This document shows, piece by piece, positions 23,415 to 30,931 of a stretch of DNA of 48,164 nucleotides. The notes beneath the pieces are model-generated. The model was given only the letters and a program-made list of their open reading frames with translations, was not told the DNA's origin and ran no database searches. Every line of letters begins with the position of its first letter. The first letter of the stretch is position 1. This DNA is from an uncultured Collinsella sp. (GTDB lineage: Bacteria > Actinomycetota > Coriobacteriia > Coriobacteriales > Coriobacteriaceae): contig UQIH01000017.1 of NCBI GenBank assembly GCA_900541145.1, forward strand, positions 1-48,164. The letters are read 5' to 3'. The translations under genes were made by a program, and so were the position numbers.

Positions 23415-24826
23415 TATCCGATCGCTCCTTCCATCTCGAGCTTGATCAGGTTGTTCATCTCGACGGCGTACTCCAGCGGTAGCTCCTTGGAGACCGGGTT
23501 GGCAAAGCCGTTGACGATCATGGTACGGGCCTCTTCCTCCGAGATACCGCGGCTCATCAGGTAGAACACCTTATCGTCGCCGATGCGGCCGATGGTGGCC
23601 TCGTGGCCGACGTCGACGTTCTTGGCGCGGATGTCCATGGCGGGGATGGTGTCGGAGCGGCTTTGGTCGTCGAGCATCAGTGACTGGCAGCTCACGGTTG
23701 CCTTGGAGCCCTCGGCCTTGGGCGTGGCCACGATAGAGCTGCGGAAGGTCTGGATGCCGCCGCTCTTGGAGATGCCCTTGGTCTCGACGGTTGCCGAGGT
23801 CTCGGGCGCGTTAAGTACGACCTTGCAGCCGGTGTCGAGGTTCTGGCCGGCACCGGCAAAGGTGATGCCGGTAAAGCTCGAGCGGGCGCGGCGGCCGTTG
23901 AGCACGCTCATGGGGTAGAGGTAGCCCACGTGGCTGCCGAAGGAGCCACTGATCCACTCGATGTCGCCGTCCTCGTCCACGCGCGCACGCTTGGTGTTGA
24001 GGTTGTACATGTTCTTGGACCAGTTCTCGATGGTCGAGTAGCGCAGGTGCGCACGCTTGCCCACAAAGAGCTCCACAGCGCCGGCGTGGAGGTTGGCCAC
24101 GTTGTACTTGGGCGCGGAGCAACCCTCGATAAAGTGCAGGTCGGCATCGTCCTCGACGATGATGAGCGTGTGCTCAAACTGGCCGGCGCCCTTGGCGTTA
24201 AGGCGGAAGTAGCTCTGCAGCGGGAAGTCCAACTTGGTGCCCTTGGGAACGTAGACAAACGAGCCGCCCGACCACACGGCGCCGTGCAGGGCCGCAAACT
24301 TGTGGTCGGTGGGCGGGATGAGCGTCATGAATTTCTCGTGGATGAGCGGCTCCCACTGCGGATCGTGCAGGGCTTCCTCAATACCGGAGTAGACGATGCC
24401 CATCTTGGACGCCGTGTCCTGCATGTTGTGGTAGACCAGCTCGGAGTCGTACTGCGCGCCGACGCCCGCCAGGTAGCTGCGCTCGGCCTCGGGGATGCCC
24501 AAGCGCTCAAAGGTGTTCTTGATGTCGTCGGGCACCGACTCCCAGTCGTGCTTTTGGTCGGTGTTGGGCTTGACGTAGGTGACGATGTTGTCCATGTCCA
24601 GGCCCTCGATGGAGGGGCCCCACGTCGGGTCGGGAAAACGATTGAAGATCTCGAGGGACTTGAGGCGCAGGTCGAGCATCCACTGCGGCTCGTCCTTTTT
24701 GGCGCTGATCTCGCGCACGATGTCGGGCGTGATGCCGGCGTCGAGGCGCTCGAATCCCTCCTCGCCATAGGTGAAGTCGTAGAGGCTGCGGTCGATGTCC
24801 GCGACCTCGGTGCGGTTCTTGGTCAT
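23414..24826 (-). CDS. sufB: SUF complex scaffold subunit SufB
   Basis: Main scaffold subunit on which the Fe-S cluster is built. 470 residues, the usual length, with the standard blocks: NTFERLGIPEAERSYLAGVG, then YVPKGTKLDFPLQSYFR, FIEGCSAPKYN, the beta-helix segment containing NWSKNMYNLNTKRA, and C-terminal VDVGHEATIGRIGDDKVFYL followed by RGISEEEA. The start ATG lies 12 bases after the sufC stop. The gene order C-B-D-S-U is the common Gram-positive/actinobacterial SUF arrangement. Confidence 0.97.
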   Translation of the reverse strand: MTKNRTEVADIDRSLYDFTYGEEGFERLDAGITPDIVREISAKKDEPQWMLDLRLKSLEIFNRFPDPTWGPSIEGLDMDNIVTYVKPNTDQKHDWESVPDDIKNTFERLGIPEAERSYLAGVGAQYDSELVYHNMQDTASKMGIVYSGIEEALHDPQWEPLIHEKFMTLIPPTDHKFAALHGAVWSGGSFVYVPKGTKLDFPLQSYFRLNAKGAGQFEHTLIIVEDDADLHFIEGCSAPKYNVANLHAGAVELFVGKRAHLRYSTIENWSKNMYNLNTKRARVDEDGDIEWISGSFGSHVGYLYPMSVLNGRRARSSFTGITFAGAGQNLDTGCKVVLNAPETSATVETKGISKSGGIQTFRSSIVATPKAEGSKATVSCQSLMLDDQSRSDTIPAMDIRAKNVDVGHEATIGRIGDDKVFYLMSRGISEEEARTMIVNGFANPVSKELPLEYAVEMNNLIKLEMEGAIG

Positions 24827-24838
24827 TGCGTCGCCCCT

Positions 24839-25639
24839 TTACGCCTGCTGCTCGGCAGCGGCAGACTCGGCCTGGGCGCGCTGCTCGGCGGCCTCGCGCT
24901 CGAAGGTCTCAAAGCCGTTCTTGTCGATCCAGGGGATGAGCGAGGCGTCGTCCTCGCGCACGATGTGGCCCTTGACCATAACGTGGACGCGGTCGACATC
25001 CAGGTGCTCCAAAATGCGCGTGTTGTGCGTGATGATGAGCATGGAGCCGTCGCAGCTCTTGCGATACGCGTCCATGCCGTGGCTGACGGTGGACAGGGCG
25101 TCGACGTCCAGGCCGGAGTCGGTCTCGTCGAGGATGGCGAGCTTGGGCTGCAGCAACAGGAGCTGGAGCATCTCGACCTTCTTCTTCTCGCCGCCCGAGA
25201 AGCCCACGCCCAGCTCACGGTTGAGGTAGGCGGTATCCATGTTGAGCTCGGCCGCGAGTTCCTTGACGCGACGGCGGAACTCCTTGCCCTTCATCTCCAG
25301 GCCGGGGCGGCCGGCGATGCTGGCGCGCAAAAAGCTCGACAGCGGCACGCCCGGAATCTCGACCGGGGCCTGGAAGCTCAGGAACAGGCCGGCGCGCGAG
25401 CGCTTGTCGGTGGTGAGCTCGGTGATGTCCTGGCCGTCAAAGACGATGCGGCCGTCGTTGACCGTGTAAACGGGGTCGCCCATGACCAGGTGGCCGAGGG
25501 TGGACTTGCCGGCGCCGTTGGGACCCATCAACACGTGGGTCTCGCCGGCGGCGACGTTGAGGTTGACGTTGTGGAGGATGGTCTTCTCGTCCACGGAGGC
25601 GGTCAGACCTTCGATGGAAAGCAGCGGATTTGCGCTCAT
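24839..25639 (-). CDS. sufC: SUF complex ATPase SufC
   Basis: ABC-type ATPase that drives conformational changes in SufBCD; soluble, not a transporter. From the ATG at 25639 the protein is 266 residues. Walker A is GPNGAGKST (39-47), the signature is VGFSGGEKKK, Walker B is AILDETDSGLD, and the H-loop is ITHNTRIL. I chose this ATG, preceded by GAGAGGGACAGC, over one 10 codons upstream. First gene of the operon; the predicted promoter (25704-25731) is 65 bp upstream. The tail after about residue 230 is Ala/Glu-rich (EREAAEQRAQAESAAAEQQ) and longer than in most SufC. Confidence 0.95.
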   Translation of the reverse strand: MSANPLLSIEGLTASVDEKTILHNVNLNVAAGETHVLMGPNGAGKSTLGHLVMGDPVYTVNDGRIVFDGQDITELTTDKRSRAGLFLSFQAPVEIPGVPLSSFLRASIAGRPGLEMKGKEFRRRVKELAAELNMDTAYLNRELGVGFSGGEKKKVEMLQLLLLQPKLAILDETDSGLDVDALSTVSHGMDAYRKSCDGSMLIITHNTRILEHLDVDRVHVMVKGHIVREDDASLIPWIDKNGFETFEREAAEQRAQAESAAAEQQA

Positions 25640-25658
25640 GCTGTCCCTCTCTGTATAT

Positions 25659-25678
25659 GGTGTACTCATAGGTGTACT
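25659..25678. repeat. direct repeat GGTGTACT in the suf leader
   Basis: GGTGTACT occurs at 25659-25666 and 25671-25678, one helical turn (12 bp) apart, between the predicted suf promoter and the sufC start. It could be a regulator site or a leader RNA feature. Confidence 0.4.
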
Positions 25679-25703
25679 AAACCCTAGGAATCTTCTCGGA
25701 ATA

Positions 25704-25731
25704 AAGTTACTATGGGTTCGGCGTTAGTCAA
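25704..25731 (-). promoter_or_regulatory. candidate promoter of the suf operon
   Basis: On the minus strand TTGACT (25731-25726), 16-bp spacer, TAACTT (25709-25704). A good -35 and a fair -10, placed 65 bp before sufC. Confidence 0.5.
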
Positions 25732-25768
25732 GGGAAAACCCGACTAATCCACTCGACTTTTCAAATTC

Positions 25769-25799
25769 TGGGACAAAATAACCTGTTGTGTTTGTCCCA
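25769..25799. promoter_or_regulatory. candidate operator, palindrome 1 (suf/rrf2 divergent region)
   Basis: 31-bp imperfect palindrome with perfect 9-bp arms TGGGACAAA (25769-25777) and TTTGTCCCA (25791-25799). The core contains AACCTG, shared with palindrome 2. It lies just upstream of the predicted suf -35 and 65 bp from the rrf2 start, where a regulator could control both directions. Confidence 0.55.
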
Positions 25800-25812
25800 C
25801 TTACTTTAAATT

Positions 25813-25843
25813 TGGGACAAACAAACCTGGTTATGTTGTCCCA
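25813..25843. promoter_or_regulatory. candidate operator, palindrome 2 (suf/rrf2 divergent region)
   Basis: Second 31-bp palindrome, arms TGGGACAA (25813-25820) and TTGTCCCA (25836-25843), with the same AACCTG in the same position of the left half. Start-to-start distance from palindrome 1 is 44 bp, about four helical turns. It abuts the rrf2 ribosome site, as an autoregulatory operator would. Confidence 0.55.
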
Positions 25844-25863
25844 GATGCGATGGGAGGGTAGGT

Positions 25864-26295
25864 ATGCTCATTTCTTCCAAGGGCCGCTATGCCCTCCGAC
25901 TGATGATCTATATCGCGGCGCTGGGCGACGCCGAGGGCAAGATTGCCTTGCGCGAGGTTGCCGACCGCGAGCATATCTCGCAAAAGTATTTGGAGCAGCT
26001 GGTACGTCCGCTTATGAAGGCGGACCTGCTTAAGAGCGTGCGTGGCAAGGGCGGCGGCTACATGATGGCCAAGGACCCGGCCGAGGTGCGTGCCGGCGAC
26101 ATCTTGCGTGCCGTTGAGGGCAGCACGGCTCCGGTGGCGTGCGATGGCATCGACAACAGCTGCGCCCGCAGTGACTTGTGTTCCACCGTCAAGTTCTGGC
26201 GTGGCCTTGACGAGGTCATCGAGAACTATGTCGACGGCGTGACGTTGGCCGACTTGGCCGCCGTCCCCGAAATCAACTTCGACATTAAGCTGTAG
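25864..26295 (+). CDS. Rrf2 family transcription regulator, IscR/SufR-like
   Basis: 143 residues: a winged helix-turn-helix (about 1-75, with YALRLMIYIAAL, ISQKYLEQLVRPL and RGKGGGYMMAKDP) followed by three cysteines, Cys93, Cys100 and Cys106, spaced as in Fe-S-sensing Rrf2 proteins such as IscR. It is therefore expected to bind a cluster and repress or activate the divergent suf operon according to cluster supply. GGGAGG precedes the ATG. The link to suf is inferred from position and from the two palindromes between them. The next gene starts 8 bp after its stop, so the MntA/HepT pair may be co-transcribed. Confidence 0.92.
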   Translation: MLISSKGRYALRLMIYIAALGDAEGKIALREVADREHISQKYLEQLVRPLMKADLLKSVRGKGGGYMMAKDPAEVRAGDILRAVEGSTAPVACDGIDNSCARSDLCSTVKFWRGLDEVIENYVDGVTLADLAAVPEINFDIKL

Positions 26296-26303
26296 GGCTG
26301 CAA

Positions 26304-26591
26304 ATGGCATCTCTCGACAAGGTGTATAAGCAAATTGAAGTTTTTGCTCGGGAATGTGACGCCGAGAAGGTTGTGCTGTTTGGCTCCCGCGCTCGAGGTG
26401 ACAACTTGCCTAAGAGCGATATTGACATCGCCGTAGCAGGTTGCCGGGATTTCGGCCGGTTGTCATATTTGATCGAGGAGCGTCTTGATACTCTTTTAGA
26501 TGTAGATGTCGTCAATCTCGATGAGCCCTTATCGCAGCAATTGCTCGATGAAATTGCCAGGGATGGTGTGATTCTGTATGAAAAAATATGA
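26304..26591 (+). CDS. MntA-type minimal nucleotidyltransferase antitoxin
   Basis: 95 residues. Has the minimal nucleotidyltransferase motif GSx10DxD exactly: Gly27-Ser28, then Asp39 and Asp41 in FGSRARGDNLPKSDIDIAV. In characterised MntA/HepT systems this enzyme adds AMP units to a Tyr of the HEPN toxin and silences it. It overlaps the following gene by 14 bases, the expected layout of such pairs. It begins 8 bp after the Rrf2 gene. No membrane or signal segments. The family is clear; that it acts as antitoxin here is inferred from the partner. Confidence 0.88.
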   Translation: MASLDKVYKQIEVFARECDAEKVVLFGSRARGDNLPKSDIDIAVAGCRDFGRLSYLIEERLDTLLDVDVVNLDEPLSQQLLDEIARDGVILYEKI

Positions 26592-26997
26592 GAACTTTGC
26601 CAGCGCCTTGGCGAATCTTGAGGATGCGCCCAATCAGGATCTCAACAATGATTTTGTTCAGAGTGGATTGATTAATAAGTTCAATCTTCAATTTGAACTG
26701 AGCTGGAAGCTCCTTAAGCGTCTGCTCGAGTATGAGGGCGCCACGCTTGCCGCGTCGGGGTCTCCTCGTGCCATCTTGAAGGAGTCCTACCGATTCTACG
26801 ACTTTATTGATGAGGCAGCCTGGCTGGATATGCTCAGAGACCGCAATACGAACGTCCATATCTACGACAACAAGCTCGCTCAAGATTTGATTCAGCGCAT
26901 CTTGAACGTCTATATTCCCGCTTTCTGTCAGTTGAGAGACGGGCTGACGAAACGTTACGGCGAGCTTCTGTTGGCGCCCGATGACCAGTTTGTCTAA
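26578..26997 (+). CDS. HepT-type HEPN toxin (HI0074-like nucleotidyltransferase partner)
   Basis: 139-residue all-helical protein of the HI0074/HepT family, once called the nucleotidyltransferase substrate-binding subunit. The HEPN RNase motif Rx4HxY is present as Arg89-NTNV-His94-Ile-Tyr96; in studied homologues Arg and His are the RNase residues and this Tyr is the AMP acceptor. All needed residues are intact, so the pair looks functional. The start at 26578 overlaps the antitoxin gene. After its stop there are 128 bp before the next gene, including a TTGTTGTGTAACAAC palindrome-like stretch near 27041. Confidence 0.86.
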   Translation: MKKYENFASALANLEDAPNQDLNNDFVQSGLINKFNLQFELSWKLLKRLLEYEGATLAASGSPRAILKESYRFYDFIDEAAWLDMLRDRNTNVHIYDNKLAQDLIQRILNVYIPAFCQLRDGLTKRYGELLLAPDDQFV

Positions 26998-27125
26998 TTC
27001 CTTAAGATTTCGCGGAGGGTTGTTGCCGTTTACCGAGGGGTTGTTGTGTAACAACGGGCGAGCTGCAATACTTATTTTTATCTTTGCAAACTGAACTTTA
27101 ACTACACCAATGCAGGGAGGATCTT

Positions 27126-28907
27126 ATGCAGCCCAAGCATTCCGCGATTGTCGCGGGCCTGACGCTGGCGCTTTCGTTTGGCGCCGTTTCCGCGCCGGCA
27201 CCCGCCGCTGCCGAGGAGCCCACGCCGGGCGTAGCCTCGGATGCCACCGATATCGATAAGGGCCTTTACACCCAGCAATCCTTCTCGGGCGTGCTGAGGT
27301 CGGTTCAGGGCGTTTCGTTTGTCAACGTGACCGCCGAGATGAAGTACTTCACCAAATACGAGAGCCACGGCAACTATAACCAGGGCTTTTCGTATGGTGA
27401 CGGCTACAACGCGCTGGGCTATTACCAGTTCGACCGTCGTTGGTCGCTCATTCCGTTTATGAAGCAGGTCTACAACTACGATTCTGCTAAGTACGGCATG
27501 CTTAAAGCTGCGATTGATCGCGGCAGCGAGATTTCCAACACGAGCAATGCCATGTACGAGAACGGCCAGCTCACCGAGCTGGGCCGTATTGCGCAGGAGG
27601 CCTTCCAGGGCGCTTATAATATCGACCCTGCTGAGTTTTCGGCTCTGCAGGATGCGTATGCGTACAACTCGTACTATGCGGTGACCGAGGCGTGGCTCAA
27701 GAGCGGCCTGGGTATTGATATTTCGGGCCGCGCCGATTGCGTCAAGGGCATGGTGTGGAGCATTACCAACATGTGCGGTACTGGTGGCTGCAGGGACTTT
27801 TTCCGCTGGGCGAATCTTTCCAACGATATGTCCGACCGCGAGTTTGCGACGGCGCTCTCCAATAGCGTGGTCAACAATGTCGCCACCAAGTTTTCAAGTC
27901 AGCCCCAGTATCATGAGGGTTGGAAGAACCGCTACCGCAACGAGCTGAAGGACTGCTTGGTTTATATCGCCGAGGACGAGGCCGCTGCCGCTGCGACGCC
28001 CGTGCAGCCCGAGCCTACGCCGGCGCCCTCGCCGACGCCTGATTCGAATGACGGCTCGAGTGACGATGCCAACGATGACAGGATGGATGCGCCCTCGACC
28101 GATGCTGACGGTAATGGCTCTGCTGGTGGCGCTATCAACGACGGTTCCACCTCGAACGGCTCCGATTCGAACGGCTCTGCTGCGGGCGATTCGTCTTCAA
28201 GCTCTGCCGGCAATACGGGCAGCGCCGCCTCTGGTTCGACCGACGCTGGTTCCTCTGACTCTTCCACTGGCTCGAGCGATTCTTCCGCCGATACTGGTTC
28301 TAGCAATGACTCTAACACTGGCGCCGCTTCTGATTCCGATGCTTCCAAGGACGACTCGAATAAGGCGCCGGACGCTCCCGTTGCTTCGCCGGACAAGAAG
28401 CCTTCTTTCTCCGTGCAGCTTGGTTCTACGCTGGGCTCTTCGCTGATGGCTGGTGTCAATAACGGCTCGACCCAGAACAAGGACAACTCTGATCAGGTTT
28501 CCACGGAAAAGACCGAGGCCGCAAAGGGCGACTCCAAGGACAAGGCTTCCGAGAAGACCAAATCCGATAAGGGTTCTAGCTCTGAGGCGAAGGACGACAA
28601 ATCCGCTCAGAAGAAGGACGAGAGCAAGACCGAGGGCGAAAAGAAACAGTCCGAAGACGACGACAAGAGCGGTGCTGACAACCAAGTCCAGGAGCAAAAT
28701 GACTCCAAAACGGTTACCACTACAACCACCACGACCACCACAACCAAGTCATCTGGCGGCAACATGCCCAAGACGGGCGACCTTATCGTTATGGCGAGCC
28801 TTGCCAGTGCAAGCTTGGCCACGCTGGGTGCCACGTCTATTGTGAGTGGCAAGCATAAGCTCGATCAGCAAAAGAAGGCTGCTGGGCAGAACGACTCCGA
28901 GGAGTAG
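27126..28907 (+). CDS. secreted cell-wall-anchored protein with MPKTGD sorting motif and possible lysozyme-like domain
   Basis: 593 residues. Signal peptide about 1-28 (hydrophobic core IVAGLTLALSFGAVSAP, cleavage likely after AAA). Residues about 60-285 form a globular domain with MKYFTKYESHGNYNQGF and ALGYYQFDRRWSLIPFM, which resembles goose-lysozyme or transglycosylase-type folds with Glu in KYES as possible acid; this is tentative. It has three cysteines (DCVKG, MCGTGGC). Residues about 300-540 are a Ser/Asp/Asn/Gly-rich then Lys/Asp/Glu-rich low-complexity spacer with a run of Thr, as wall-spanning stalks. The C-terminus has MPKTGD (547-552), a variant LPxTG sortase motif, a hydrophobic segment and a Lys-bearing tail. 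GGGAGG precedes the ATG. Confidence 0.82.
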   Translation: MQPKHSAIVAGLTLALSFGAVSAPAPAAAEEPTPGVASDATDIDKGLYTQQSFSGVLRSVQGVSFVNVTAEMKYFTKYESHGNYNQGFSYGDGYNALGYYQFDRRWSLIPFMKQVYNYDSAKYGMLKAAIDRGSEISNTSNAMYENGQLTELGRIAQEAFQGAYNIDPAEFSALQDAYAYNSYYAVTEAWLKSGLGIDISGRADCVKGMVWSITNMCGTGGCRDFFRWANLSNDMSDREFATALSNSVVNNVATKFSSQPQYHEGWKNRYRNELKDCLVYIAEDEAAAAATPVQPEPTPAPSPTPDSNDGSSDDANDDRMDAPSTDADGNGSAGGAINDGSTSNGSDSNGSAAGDSSSSSAGNTGSAASGSTDAGSSDSSTGSSDSSADTGSSNDSNTGAASDSDASKDDSNKAPDAPVASPDKKPSFSVQLGSTLGSSLMAGVNNGSTQNKDNSDQVSTEKTEAAKGDSKDKASEKTKSDKGSSSEAKDDKSAQKKDESKTEGEKKQSEDDDKSGADNQVQEQNDSKTVTTTTTTTTTTKSSGGNMPKTGDLIVMASLASASLATLGATSIVSGKHKLDQQKKAAGQNDSEE

Positions 28908-28941
28908 TCCCTTTCGGTTGCCCGACAACTAAAGATTCGCA

Positions 28942-28975
28942 ATGGGGGCCGGTGCAGTTGCATCGGGCCCCATTT
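28942..28975 (+). terminator. terminator of the MPKTGD surface protein gene
   Basis: A 15-bp stem, 28942-28956 with 28959-28973, containing ATGGGG and CCCCAT ends, one mismatch and one wobble, followed by TTTT at 28972-28976. It lies 35 bp beyond the stop. Confidence 0.8.
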
Positions 28976-29110
28976 TGTTGCACAACGATTTGTTATGCCC
29001 CCTCAAGGCCTTTGTTCCTACCGTTGCCCGATGCCTTTGCACGGATCCAGCGTTGCACTTGAACTGCTCGCTACAATGGGCTTCGTGCTGCGTTTTAGGG
29101 AGTAGTTACG

Positions 29111-30907
29111 GTGTCTGAACAGGAGTATTGCAACAGTGACGATACTTTTGGCGTACGGCTTGTCAACCATGTCGATGATGCGGTTTTGCCGGTCGGTGTG
29201 CATGATTTTGCCGATGCCATTGGTCGTTGCATGCTGGTTGACAAGACCATGTTTATTGCCGATGTGTTGGACTGCGACGCGTCCGTTGTGGTGTGCTGTC
29301 GACCCGAGGGTTTTGGCAAGAGCATGAACTTGTCGATGCTCAGGGCTTTTCTGGAGCGTCCAGCGGTCGGTCGCTCTGGTCAGCGTTTGTTTGCCGATGC
29401 TCAGATTTGGGATGCGAACGGCGGGCGCTATCGGGATGAGTATGCTTGCTATCCGGTGATATCGCTGGACTTTTCTGGCGCTGGGAGGCGTGGCCCCGCT
29501 GTTGCCGGCGTCGTGCGCGATGCCCTTTCGGGCGAGTGCGCTCGCTTGTTGGCGCTCTTGGAGGCTCCGGATTTAGCTCGAGATAAGGTGCGTCACATCG
29601 AACGTGTCGCGCGTGGCGTGGCGAGCGCGGACGAGGTTGACTCGGTGCTCGGTGTGCTCATAGAGCTGCTGGAGATTGCCTGCGATGAGCAGGTTGTATT
29701 GCTCGTTGATGGGTACGATGCGGCGTGGTCTCGCCGTGCGAGCGCGAGGGACGCTTCCGACGCCGATCCGGCAGAACTACTTGACCGTGCGCTGTTTGAC
29801 GCCATTGCCACTGCGCGCGATTCGTTGCGGCTGACGTGTCTGATGGGGGAGTGTCCCGGTCCTGCCGAAGCGGCGCTTTCTTCGCGCGGCTGCTCGTATT
29901 GTCTGACGACGCCGCTGTCGGCGTGGTGTGACCGTTGGTTCGGTTTTTCGGATGCCGAGGTCGAGGCTCTTTTGAATCATGCTGGGCGCGAGGAATATCT
30001 GAATGATGCGCGTGAATGGCTCGAGGGGTATCGGTTTGGCAGGGCCTATTGCTCGAGTCCAGAGCGTGTGATCGGTTTTCTGGGCCGAGGCTGCACGGCG
30101 CCTGTGCGTGCCGATCTGTATGGATATGCCGATTGCCTGAGTAGGGTAGTTGCCGGGTGGAATCTCGACCGCCTTTCGGTCTTGTTTGATTTGCTCGAGG
30201 CCCATGGGTGCGCTGAGGCCCCGCTTTGTTTGGGCACTGCAGAGCCAGATGTCTCGCCTGACGATGGCATGTGGACAGCGCTGTATCTGTCCGGTTTTCT
30301 CACGACGGATATGACTGAGGAGCCAGAGCATGGCGATCGCTTCAGTGCTTTGCGATTGCCCAATAACGAGCTTCGCCAGGCCTTGCGTCTAGTGATTATT
30401 GAGTGGTTTGAGTGCGCTGCAGAAGACATTCGAGACGTCGATGCGTTTCGCGACGGGCTGTGCCATGGGAACGAGGATACCGTGAGGCGGGCGCTAAGCC
30501 GCATCTTGGGAGATGCGGGAATCGGTGCGACCGACCCAGATACACCGCTGCCATATCACCTACTCTTGCAAGGACTCTGCTTTGGATTGCCGGGCTATGC
30601 CAATCCTGCTTCGAGGCGAAAGTGTGGCGCGGATCGCTGGGACATCCAGGTTTTTCCTACGGGCGCCGCGTTCGACATAGCCGATACGATCGGTATGCTC
30701 GATGAACGTCCGCTGATAACGATCAACATGATGTATGACCCCGGTGTGGATGCGCTGGGCCTGGAATTGCTGGCCGTGCAGGCGCTGCTCGACATAGAGC
30801 GCAACGGCATCGACGAAATCCGTGTGCCGCGACCCGGCGTTGGCCGCATGCGCTGGGGGTTTGGGTTTGATGGACAGCATGTGGCTACGGTGTACCAGCG
30901 GCTTTAA
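29111..30907 (+). CDS. AAA-ATPase-like/DUF1703 (PD-(D/E)XK nuclease-type) protein
   Basis: 598 residues. The N-terminal part matches the AAA-ATPase-like family often fused to DUF1703: YCNSDDTFGVRLVNH, LVDKTMFIADVL, then a P-loop RPEGFGKSMNLSMLRAFLE (usually RPRRFGKS; here the third and fourth residues are Glu-Gly) and a Walker B-like VVLLVDGYDAAW. The C-terminal end (about 505-598) has the DUF1703 nuclease-like pattern with ALGLELLAVQALLDIERNGIDEI. These proteins are abundant in gut bacteria, with unproven function. GTG start with GGGAG 8 nt upstream. TACAAT at 29072-29077 is a fair -10. It converges on a glycosyltransferase gene 24 bp away. Confidence 0.78.
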   Translation: MSEQEYCNSDDTFGVRLVNHVDDAVLPVGVHDFADAIGRCMLVDKTMFIADVLDCDASVVVCCRPEGFGKSMNLSMLRAFLERPAVGRSGQRLFADAQIWDANGGRYRDEYACYPVISLDFSGAGRRGPAVAGVVRDALSGECARLLALLEAPDLARDKVRHIERVARGVASADEVDSVLGVLIELLEIACDEQVVLLVDGYDAAWSRRASARDASDADPAELLDRALFDAIATARDSLRLTCLMGECPGPAEAALSSRGCSYCLTTPLSAWCDRWFGFSDAEVEALLNHAGREEYLNDAREWLEGYRFGRAYCSSPERVIGFLGRGCTAPVRADLYGYADCLSRVVAGWNLDRLSVLFDLLEAHGCAEAPLCLGTAEPDVSPDDGMWTALYLSGFLTTDMTEEPEHGDRFSALRLPNNELRQALRLVIIEWFECAAEDIRDVDAFRDGLCHGNEDTVRRALSRILGDAGIGATDPDTPLPYHLLLQGLCFGLPGYANPASRRKCGADRWDIQVFPTGAAFDIADTIGMLDERPLITINMMYDPGVDALGLELLAVQALLDIERNGIDEIRVPRPGVGRMRWGFGFDGQHVATVYQRL

Positions 30908-30931
30908 GCGCTGAGGTGTTTCCGGCTTCCG

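Noticed and set aside
26304..26997. Reading the MntA/HepT pair as CBASS or as a DNA repair polymerase
   Set aside because: The 95-residue size, GSx10DxD motif, 14-base overlap and Rx4HxY partner fit MNT/HEPN toxin-antitoxin systems; no CD-NTase domain is present.
28700..28760. ACC/ACA microsatellite as a separate repeat element
   Set aside because: It codes for the Thr run in the stalk of the surface protein, as commonly seen in wall-spanning regions.
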